Positions 8,772-16,230 of a stretch of DNA of 64,000 bases are shown piece by piece. The translations under genes were made by a program, and so were the position numbers. Source of the stretch: Shewanella sp. MR-4 (GTDB taxonomy: Bacteria > Pseudomonadota > Gammaproteobacteria > Enterobacterales > Shewanellaceae); NCBI RefSeq assembly GCF_000014685.1, contig NC_008321.1, positions 1,857,001 through 1,921,000 on the forward strand. The letters are read 5' to 3'. Below the pieces are notes generated by a model. That model saw only the letters and a list, made by a program, of their open reading frames with translations. It searched no databases and was not told the origin of the DNA. Position 1 is the first letter of the stretch, and the number at the start of each line of letters is the position of its first letter.

Positions 8772-9119
8772 TTACAGTGTCCGCTTGCAATAACGCGCCG
8801 TGTTGCGCCATATACCATTAGCACTCCATACCGCACCGAAACTAAATAGCATCACGCCGCCCATGATAGTTGCCAGCCTTATCCAAGGTGCGCCATGTGC
8901 GATACGCATTTGCACAGCATCGATTGCAGTTGTTCCCCAAACGGTGACTACGCTAATAAAAAGCATGACTTGTAGCAGCCGAATCACTAATGGATGTTTT
9001 ATCAATAGTCCCAGAGGCGCGAGTGCAAAAATACCAGTGAGGACGAGCTGGTCATAACGTAAAAAATGCGCACCGAGCAGCCAAAAGGCGACAATTATCC
9101 AACTTACTCTCCACCACAT
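8772..9119 (-). CDS. Small inner-membrane protein of unknown function
   Basis: A 115-residue hydrophobic protein with about four predicted membrane helices (residues about 3-22, 25-41, 44-66 and 80-100) and a short basic C-terminus (NTARYCKRTL). A strong AGAGGAG ribosome-binding site precedes the ATG. I do not recognise the family. It lies between the symporter and phoP genes on the same strand, 165 bases or more from each, so it could be transcribed alone or lead into phoPQ. Confidence 0.7.
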   Translation of the reverse strand: MWWRVSWIIVAFWLLGAHFLRYDQLVLTGIFALAPLGLLIKHPLVIRLLQVMLFISVVTVWGTTAIDAVQMRIAHGAPWIRLATIMGGVMLFSFGAVWSANGIWRNTARYCKRTL

Positions 9120-9210
9120 AGCCTTCTCCTCTCTATATTGACGAGGGCTAATGTAGCGGCATTTAAAGATCTATTCTATTTGCTCGTTCACAAAATCAGA
9201 ATAAGACAAC

Positions 9211-9235
9211 AAAAAAGCCCAACAGAGTTGGGCTT
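9211..9235 (-). terminator. Terminator of the symporter gene
   Basis: Read on the minus strand: a 9-bp stem (9215-9223 with 9227-9235, AAGCCCAAC/GTTGGGCTT) followed by a T-run (9211-9216 are A on the plus strand). It sits about 40 bases past the symporter stop codon. Confidence 0.9.
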
Positions 9236-9276
9236 AGATAGAAGATACCAATGCTTACTAAAGTCTAATAAGGGGC

Positions 9277-10590
9277 TTACTCCACTTTATGCACTTGTTC
9301 ATCGAAGCTAGGGGCAACTTTTCCCGCTTGGGTATTGTTGAATACCGCTTCGTTAAATTCGCCTTCAGATTTAGCAATCACCACAGTTGCGACGCAATCG
9401 CCCGTCACGTTAACGGCGGTACGCACCATATCTAATAGTCGGTCAACACCAATAATTAAGGCAATACCTTCAACGGGGAGGCCGACTTGGTTAAGCACCA
9501 TCGCGAGCATAATTAACCCAACACCCGGCACGCCAGCTGTACCAATTGAGGCCAAAGTGGCGGTGACAACGACTGCAGCATAATCGGTCAGGGTCAACTC
9601 AATACCAAAGACTTGGGCGATAAATACGGTAGCTACACCTTGCATAATCGCCGTGCCATCCATGTTAATGGTCGCGCCTAAGGGGAGGGTGAAAGAGGCA
9701 ATTTTGTTATCAACACCGAGTCTGTGCTCTGAGGCTTCAATCGTAATAGGTAAGGTAGCGTTAGAGCTTGCCGTTGAGAAGGCAAACAACTGCACATCGC
9801 GCATCTTACGAATAAAGATCAGCGGATTTAAGCCTGAGAATAACTTAAGCAGGGTCGGATAGACGATAAACGCATGGAGCAGTAGTACACCAAGAACCAC
9901 GAAGAAATATTTGACCACACTCTCAAATGTTCCTAAGCCTAGCGTTAATGCCAGTTTTGCCATTAGCGCAAACACCCCATAAGGCGCAAGCTGCATGATC
10001 AAGGTAACGACTCGCATAATGACTTCATTTAAATCTTCAAATAAAGCGGCAACACGTTTTCCTCGCTCACCAATATGGGCAATAGCAAAGCCAAAAATTA
10101 CTGCAAAAATAATTATTTGCAGCATATTTCCTTCGCTCATTGCTTGCATCGGATTCGTTGGCACTATATTGATTAGTACACTTGAAAGACTGGGTGCTTC
10201 TTTGGCGACGTACTCCATTTTTTCTGAAGCGAGTGAAGCGTTACCTGGGTGTATAAGGACGGCACTGATAATCGCGACCACAAGAGCAATAGCGGTGGTA
10301 AATAAATAGAAGGCTAAGGTTTTGCCACCTAAACGGCCTAATTTTGAAGGTTCACTCAGTGAGCAAGTACCACAAACTAATGAAATAAATACCAGTGGAA
10401 CCACTAACATTTTCAAACTTGAGATAAAAATGGTGCCGATAACATGTAAGAAACCTTCTGTAATGTAGTCTTTTACGATATCGCTTTCTGGAAAGGCATT
10501 GCGGAGTATGAGACCTAAAACAATACCTGTTCCCATACCGAACAGAATTTTACTTGTAAGGCCGAATTTCTTTTTTAATAAGGTTGCCAT
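9277..10590 (-). CDS. Dicarboxylate/amino acid:cation symporter (DAACS family)
   Basis: An inner-membrane secondary transporter of the GltP/DctA/SstT superfamily, which takes up glutamate, aspartate or C4-dicarboxylates with H+ or Na+. The 437-residue protein shows the serine-rich re-entrant loop (FSTASSNATLP), the GATINMDGTA motif and the GTAGVPG second hairpin loop, all diagnostic. The ATG at 10590 (MATLLKKKFG) has an AGGA box 8 bases upstream; the in-frame start at 10617 has none. Substrate and coupling ion cannot be set from sequence. It is single, with its own terminator, and is divergent from the Big_1 lipoprotein gene. Confidence 0.88.
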   Translation of the reverse strand: MATLLKKKFGLTSKILFGMGTGIVLGLILRNAFPESDIVKDYITEGFLHVIGTIFISSLKMLVVPLVFISLVCGTCSLSEPSKLGRLGGKTLAFYLFTTAIALVVAIISAVLIHPGNASLASEKMEYVAKEAPSLSSVLINIVPTNPMQAMSEGNMLQIIIFAVIFGFAIAHIGERGKRVAALFEDLNEVIMRVVTLIMQLAPYGVFALMAKLALTLGLGTFESVVKYFFVVLGVLLLHAFIVYPTLLKLFSGLNPLIFIRKMRDVQLFAFSTASSNATLPITIEASEHRLGVDNKIASFTLPLGATINMDGTAIMQGVATVFIAQVFGIELTLTDYAAVVVTATLASIGTAGVPGVGLIMLAMVLNQVGLPVEGIALIIGVDRLLDMVRTAVNVTGDCVATVVIAKSEGEFNEAVFNNTQAGKVAPSFDEQVHKVE

Positions 10591-10751
10591 GGGGATTCCT
10601 GTGTGTTTTTTATACATTCTAATATTGGCGACGACAAGCCTAGCAAGAAAATGCAGAAGTTTAAATGAGTTCCGATGTTAAACTAAGTGCAAAATATGAG
10701 AAATAAAATAAGAGAGTATTGGAAAAGTTAGGTGAAAATTGTGTAATGTTA

Positions 10752-10768
10752 GCCTATAAGTTATAGGC
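10752..10768. promoter_or_regulatory. Perfect 17-bp palindrome upstream of the Big_1 lipoprotein gene
   Basis: GCCTATAA-G-TTATAGGC is a perfect inverted repeat with one central base, 41 bases before the ATG at 10810 and about 160 bases upstream of the symporter start. It overlaps AT-rich -10-like words. This is likely an operator for an unidentified dimeric regulator. Confidence 0.5.
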
Positions 10769-10809
10769 GCAATCTTAGTATTATCATCAGAGTAACAGGG
10801 AGCCTGACA

Positions 10810-13800
10810 ATGAAGTCAGCGTATAAGGTTTTTCTCGCAGGAATATGTTCACTTTTCTTGGTCGCATGCGGTGGCGGAGGCAGTATCTCCGACGATGGCA
10901 CAGGAACGACACCACCCAGTGTAGTGACTGTCACTCTTAGTATTTCGAATAGTGACAATGTTTCACTGGCTACTCCTGCGGAGGTGCAAGCAACCGTTGT
11001 GGATTCTAAAACAGGACCTAAGGCTGGTATTGTCGTTACATTTAAGCTCGACAATGACGAATTGGGCACTTTTACTCCTTCAACTGGAACTCAGTTAACT
11101 GATTCATCTGGGGTTGCGAAGATTAAGCTTGATACGGGGAGTTTAGCGGGTGCAGGAAGTGTGACTGCTAGTATTGGAACTGGTGAGTCCGCTAGCATGG
11201 GATTCTATTCAAAAGGCGATGGTGCCATTAATCCAGGAACGGGGAATAAATTAAAGCTATCCCTTGTGAATGCTCAAGAGCAAGCCATAACAAGTATTAG
11301 TTCCGCAACTCCTGGAATTGTTAAAGCACTGTATACTAATAGTTCTGATGAGCCTCTCGTTGGTAAGGTTATTACCTTTACTTCAACGTTAGGTAAATTT
11401 CAGCCTGAATCAGGTACTGCTCTGACTGATGCACAGGGTCTTGCTAAAATAGCTATAACAGCAGGAACTGTTGCAGGTGCTGGTAAAATTATTGCGAAAG
11501 TTGATGATACAGAGTCAGAAGCACTTGGATTTAATACCTTAGGCGATGAAGTTGTAGTTAAACCAATTGATGCCTATAGCATTGCGTTAACTATTACAGA
11601 TTCACAAGGTCAAGAAATACGGAATATTAGTCATAGTGTTCCAGGTTCAGTCATTGCAACTCTGCAAAAAGATGGGGTTCCAACTAGTTACCAAACGATT
11701 TCATTCAATTTAACAGGCCAGGGTACATTAAATCCTTCATCTGGAACTGCATTAACTGACTTGAATGGTCATGCATCAGTAACCTTAGTCACTGGTACTA
11801 ATGCTGGGGCAGGTACTGTCACCGCAAGTTTTTCGCTTGAAAACGAAACAATCACCGATAGCTTTAACTTTGAAGTTGCAGGTGATGCTCCTGGTGGTAA
11901 TGGTGAGGCAAATTCTTTGTCTATTCAGCTTTCAAATAGTCAGACTGGAATGCCAACAACAAATATTAGTGCTACGCAACCAGGGAAAGTGACTGTTGCT
12001 TTAGTGGATAAGGATTCAACTCCTTTGGTAGGTAAAGTTGTTAGTTTTAGTAGTACGTTAGGTAACTTTCTACCCACTCAAGGAACCGCGTTAACTGATG
12101 CTCTTGGTCGCGCATCTATTACGTTAACAGCGGGAAGTATTGAAGGTGCTGGTGAAATTACTGCCACTTATGGAACAGCTAAAGCGATTATTGGATTTGT
12201 AACCGCAGGAGATGAAATTGACCCTGTTGAAGCAAGCCCTGAAATTAGCTTTGATATCTATGACTGTAATGGTGTTGCAGCTTGGGATAAAGCGTTAAAG
12301 AATTTCGAAGTTTGTAAAACTACAGACAATATTACTAATGATAAACCCGGCATTATCGGTGCTAAAGTGACTCGTTCCGGCAGCACACAAGCTTTGCAAC
12401 AAGTGTTGATTTCTGCTGCGACTACTATAGGGGCAATTAGCCCAAGCTCAGGTACTGCTATAACAAATGCTGAAGGTAAAGCAATTCTCGATTTGTATGC
12501 GAATGGTAATGTTGGTGCAGGAGAGATTTCACTGAAAGTGAAAGATGTCACTGCAACCAAAGCTTTTGAAATTGGCAGGGTTAATATTTCACTGAAACTA
12601 GAAACTTCTCTTGGCGGTAATTTACTTCCTGCTGGTGGTTCTACCATTTTGGATGTAACAGTTTTAAATCCAGACGGTTCATTAGCAACAGGCCAACCTT
12701 TTACTCTTGTATTTACCTCTGAATGCCAAGCATCCAATAAAGCAATTATTGACTCACCTGTTATTACAAATGGTGGGAAGGGATACGCTACTTATAGAAG
12801 CACTGGTTGCGAAACTCAGGATACAGTATCCGTTTCTGCTATAACTGGCGGAGGAAGTGTAAGTTCAACTGCAGTTATCAATATTGATTCTATTAAGGTT
12901 GGAGCTTTGCAATATGTAACGGCTAACCCGACATTGTTGGCATTACAAGGAACTGGAGGGATCGCAGGTGCAGGTGCTCGTTCTGAAACATCTGTAGTAA
13001 CATTCAAACTATTAGATGAAACGGCAGCTCCAGCGGGGCAAGAAAGAGTTTGCTTTGAATTAAGCACCGAAGTCGGAGGGATTAGTCTAAGCCCTGCTCC
13101 ATTAGCACAAGATTATGTCGATTGCCCTAATTTTCCAAAACCAAATTCTCCTAACTATCCTGCTGATTTAAGTGTGCCTAATAAGTATGCTGTAGCCGTC
13201 ACGGACAGTGCGGGACTAGCATCTGTTATTGTAAGAAGTGGTAATAGAGCAACTCCTGTAAAAGTGTTTGCCTTATGGGCAGGTAGTACTGCGGATGGCC
13301 ATAATGGTGTTATTTCAAATGTGTCAGATCAACTTGCAATCACTACAGGCCTTGCTGATGATGACAGTTTTTCTGTTTCAGCATCCATATTTAATCCAGA
13401 GGGTTGGGATTACGATAATGAAACAGTAGATATAAATATATTGGCGGCAGATCATTTCAATAATATGGTTCCCGCTGGCACTGTAATTGTTTTCACTGCA
13501 GAAGGGGGGGCAATTCCTGGCTCTTGTACAACCGGAGGTTTAACTAATCCTGATGGGGCTTGTAGTGTACAGTGGCGTAGCCAGAGTCCGCGACCATTTT
13601 TGAGTACAACAGTACAATGTCCTGTACCATTTTATGGAGATATTAATCCCCCTTGTATGGGGTCATCAAAGAGTCTCTTTGATTCAGGAGTCAATTCAAT
13701 ATTGACTGAACCTAGACCAGGGAGAGCGACTATCACTGCTTATGCTATTGGCGAAGAAAGTTTTGTGGATTTAAATGGTAATGGTTTATTTGATACTAAT

Positions 13801-14484
13801 GAACCATTTACTGATAGATCCGAAGCTTTTACAGATCATAACGAGGATGGTTTTTATCGTAAAATATCACAAAGTTCCTCATTAGCTGATTTACTTATTC
13901 AACCTGCAGGATCGGTGAATGAGGAGTTTATTGATTACAACTTTGATGGAGTCTTTAATAAAGCTGACAATAAATATACAGGACTATTATGTGCTTCTGG
14001 TTCGAGTGCTGCTTGTACTGACACTGGTTTGGATGATAATCGAGCTCAACTAAATATCTTCAGAAATATTCCAATTGTTATGTCTGGTAGTACGCCAATG
14101 GTTCGATTAGTAAAGATCGATTCAGCTGATAAAGACACTATGACAGCAGTAACAGAAATAGATTTGATTGATAGAACAGATCCTCTAAATCCGATAGAAA
14201 AAGAGCCGCAAACAGTTTATCTGTTTGTTTCTGATGTAAATAATAATACATTACCCTACGAAACTAAAGTAACGACTTCAATAGACAATGGAAAGCTTAT
14301 AGTCCCAGTGGGAGGGAGTTATACAATTGCGAGTAATGCATCTAACAAACCGTTAATATATGCATTTACTATCGGCCAAGAAGACCAACCTAACCAAAAG
14401 CTCTCTGGTGCACTTGTCATAACCGTAAAAACACCGAAAGGTTCGCCTGTGAGCGTGACTGTGAATGTTAAAGATGGCGGTTAA
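10810..14484 (+). CDS. Large Big_1 (invasin-type Ig-like) repeat lipoprotein
   Basis: A 1224-residue exported lipoprotein with an N-terminal signal peptide and lipobox LVAC (Cys20), followed by a Gly/Ser-rich linker. At least five bacterial Ig-like (Big_1, invasin/intimin type) repeats follow between about residues 40 and 600. Each ends with a pattern like SGTALTDxxGxAxIxLxxGxxxGAG (with small variations). The later half is less repetitive but has calcium-loop-like DxNxNGxxD (about residue 988), DHNEDG and DYNFDG segments. Such proteins usually face the cell exterior or span the periplasm and serve in adhesion or envelope structure; there is no intimin-type beta-barrel here. The gene looks more AT-rich than its neighbours. 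It is monocistronic with a terminator. Confidence 0.85.
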   Translation: MKSAYKVFLAGICSLFLVACGGGGSISDDGTGTTPPSVVTVTLSISNSDNVSLATPAEVQATVVDSKTGPKAGIVVTFKLDNDELGTFTPSTGTQLTDSSGVAKIKLDTGSLAGAGSVTASIGTGESASMGFYSKGDGAINPGTGNKLKLSLVNAQEQAITSISSATPGIVKALYTNSSDEPLVGKVITFTSTLGKFQPESGTALTDAQGLAKIAITAGTVAGAGKIIAKVDDTESEALGFNTLGDEVVVKPIDAYSIALTITDSQGQEIRNISHSVPGSVIATLQKDGVPTSYQTISFNLTGQGTLNPSSGTALTDLNGHASVTLVTGTNAGAGTVTASFSLENETITDSFNFEVAGDAPGGNGEANSLSIQLSNSQTGMPTTNISATQPGKVTVALVDKDSTPLVGKVVSFSSTLGNFLPTQGTALTDALGRASITLTAGSIEGAGEITATYGTAKAIIGFVTAGDEIDPVEASPEISFDIYDCNGVAAWDKALKNFEVCKTTDNITNDKPGIIGAKVTRSGSTQALQQVLISAATTIGAISPSSGTAITNAEGKAILDLYANGNVGAGEISLKVKDVTATKAFEIGRVNISLKLETSLGGNLLPAGGSTILDVTVLNPDGSLATGQPFTLVFTSECQASNKAIIDSPVITNGGKGYATYRSTGCETQDTVSVSAITGGGSVSSTAVINIDSIKVGALQYVTANPTLLALQGTGGIAGAGARSETSVVTFKLLDETAAPAGQERVCFELSTEVGGISLSPAPLAQDYVDCPNFPKPNSPNYPADLSVPNKYAVAVTDSAGLASVIVRSGNRATPVKVFALWAGSTADGHNGVISNVSDQLAITTGLADDDSFSVSASIFNPEGWDYDNETVDINILAADHFNNMVPAGTVIVFTAEGGAIPGSCTTGGLTNPDGACSVQWRSQSPRPFLSTTVQCPVPFYGDINPPCMGSSKSLFDSGVNSILTEPRPGRATITAYAIGEESFVDLNGNGLFDTNEPFTDRSEAFTDHNEDGFYRKISQSSSLADLLIQPAGSVNEEFIDYNFDGVFNKADNKYTGLLCASGSSAACTDTGLDDNRAQLNIFRNIPIVMSGSTPMVRLVKIDSADKDTMTAVTEIDLIDRTDPLNPIEKEPQTVYLFVSDVNNNTLPYETKVTTSIDNGKLIVPVGGSYTIASNASNKPLIYAFTIGQEDQPNQKLSGALVITVKTPKGSPVSVTVNVKDGG

Positions 14485-14517
14485 TCAGCCCGTTTAATAT
14501 TCACTTAACAGTATTAA

Positions 14518-14546
14518 AGGCGATCTTAGCATCGCCTCTAATTTTT
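14518..14546 (+). terminator. Terminator of the Big_1 gene
   Basis: AGGCGAT pairs with ATCGCCT around a 6-base loop (14518-14537), followed by CTAATTTTT. It lies 33 bases past the stop codon. Confidence 0.75.
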
Positions 14547-14564
14547 GTAGTGTGAGATAGAGGT

Positions 14565-15899
14565 TTATCTTTGGAATGGATACACACTTCCCAATTTCAT
14601 TATTTGGGTCAGCTCATCTAATGCGGTACGTGATTCAATCACTAATTGTGGATCAGTTAAATCTTGAGTCGATAAGCGGTCGCGATAGTGTTTATCCACC
14701 CAAGTGTTTAAACGCGCAAATAACGCATCGTTAAGTAAAGTGTGTTGATTAACGGCAGCGACTTCTCGCTCATTCATCGCAACCCGTAAACGTAAACAGG
14801 CGGGGCCGCCACCGTTTTGCATACTCTGTTTCACATCGAAATACAGCACTTGTTTAATTGGCGTATTGAACGTGAGTAGCTCATTTAAATAAGCATAAAC
14901 AGCGGGATTCTCTTGGCAGTCAGTCGGGGCAATAATGGCCATTTCGCCTGAGGGAAGGGTGATTATCTGGGTATTGAACAAATAACTCTTTACCGCATCG
15001 TTAATCGCCACTTTGGCCGTCGGAACCTCGATAAAGAATAATTCGGTATCGAGTTTTCGCCTTATTTCATCCAATTTAGCCTGTGTATTTAAGAATGCTT
15101 GCTCATGGTAAAACAGCACATTTTGGTTACCCACGGCGATCACGTCATTGTGGAATACTCCTTGGTCAATGACATCGGGATTTTGCTGGATAAAGACGCA
15201 GTTATCCTCCTCGAGTTGGTGCAATCTTGCTATCGCCATCGAAGCTTCTAGAGTTTGTCTCGCGGGATATTTTTGTGGTTTTGGCGCATTAGGATTAGTG
15301 GCTTCTTGGCCGTAAACAAACAACTCAACCCCTGCATGACCATATTCTTGGCACAGGCGAGTATGGTTGGCCGCACCTTCATCACCGAAGCTATTATGTT
15401 CAGGTAAATGATTATGATGATGAAAATAGTGGGGATCGTTGAAAGTTGCTGTTAAGATGCGCCCCGTTGTGATGGGCTCGATGCTGCGATGCAACTTATC
15501 GACCAAGTTGGCAGGGGTAAAATGCAGTTTTCCGTCACGGGTGTCGGCACTAGGTGACACGGTTGCGGCATTTGCCGTCCACATACTCGAAGCACTACAA
15601 CAGGCATTAAGCAGTGCAGGCGCAGTTTTGGCGGCTTGTTGTAAAACTTGGGCATCACTGCCAGAAAAACCAATTCGGCGCAGTGTATTAAGATCTGGGC
15701 GCTCTTGTGGCGCTAACATGCCTTGGATCATCCCTAAATCAGCGAGTGCTTTGGCTTTTTGCAAACCTTGTTTAGCGGCGGCTTTAGGATTGGAGACTAA
15801 AGCGGCGTTGTTGAGTGAGGCCACATTGCCAAAAGACAAACCGGCATAGTTGTGGGTTGGCCCAACGAGTCCGTCGAAATTCGCTTCAAAGTGCTTCAT
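14565..15899 (-). CDS. astB: N-succinylarginine dihydrolase
   Basis: Second enzyme of the arginine succinyltransferase (AST) pathway: hydrolyses N2-succinylarginine to N2-succinylornithine, ammonia and CO2. The 444-residue protein starts MKHFEANFDGLVGPTHNYAGLSFGN, the characteristic AstB beginning. It retains the amidinotransferase-fold elements (DEGAANHTRL, FHNDVIAVGN) and NGGGPACLRLR, which carries the catalytic Cys. Length equals that of E. coli AstB (447). An AAGGATA ribosome-binding site precedes the ATG. The other ast genes are not in this window, so astB is uncoupled from any astCADE-type operon here. Confidence 0.95.
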   Translation of the reverse strand: MKHFEANFDGLVGPTHNYAGLSFGNVASLNNAALVSNPKAAAKQGLQKAKALADLGMIQGMLAPQERPDLNTLRRIGFSGSDAQVLQQAAKTAPALLNACCSASSMWTANAATVSPSADTRDGKLHFTPANLVDKLHRSIEPITTGRILTATFNDPHYFHHHNHLPEHNSFGDEGAANHTRLCQEYGHAGVELFVYGQEATNPNAPKPQKYPARQTLEASMAIARLHQLEEDNCVFIQQNPDVIDQGVFHNDVIAVGNQNVLFYHEQAFLNTQAKLDEIRRKLDTELFFIEVPTAKVAINDAVKSYLFNTQIITLPSGEMAIIAPTDCQENPAVYAYLNELLTFNTPIKQVLYFDVKQSMQNGGGPACLRLRVAMNEREVAAVNQHTLLNDALFARLNTWVDKHYRDRLSTQDLTDPQLVIESRTALDELTQIMKLGSVYPFQR

Positions 15900-16230
15900 T
15901 GCTTATCCTTGTGATAGGGAAGGTTATTATTTGTTCAAATGGTCCCTGAGGGCACTCAGTATACTGAAGGTTTTTGTGGGCACAAGCGCACGCTTTTGTG
16001 CTCAAAGCGACTTTTTCGCAATAAATGCATAACTATTTCTTGCTTGCTGGCAAATAATGAAATATTAGTTTTTAATTACGCAATATTATTTTTTTACATT
16101 TTTTCAACTTTGATTAAAAAGTGACTCGCTGGTACGTATAAAAGAGGGATTAGCTTGAAACTCTCAGTGCAACCCTCTATATATGGAGCCAATTTCCACC
16201 TTCTTGAGATTTTTTGGCGCAAATCAAACT
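15900..16230. other. astB/topA divergent intergenic region
   Basis: The region is AT-rich around 16040-16130 and must contain both promoters. I find no clear operator. An in-frame ATG at 16183 could extend topA by 16 residues, but those residues do not look like topoisomerase. Confidence 0.5.

Noticed and set aside
12258..12737. Long open frame antisense to the Big_1 gene
   Set aside because: It lies wholly within the lipoprotein gene, has no recognisable domain or ribosome-binding site, and its composition mirrors the sense repeats.
16183..16230. Extended N-terminus of topoisomerase I
   Set aside because: The 16 extra residues do not align with the family, which begins at the Toprim strand.
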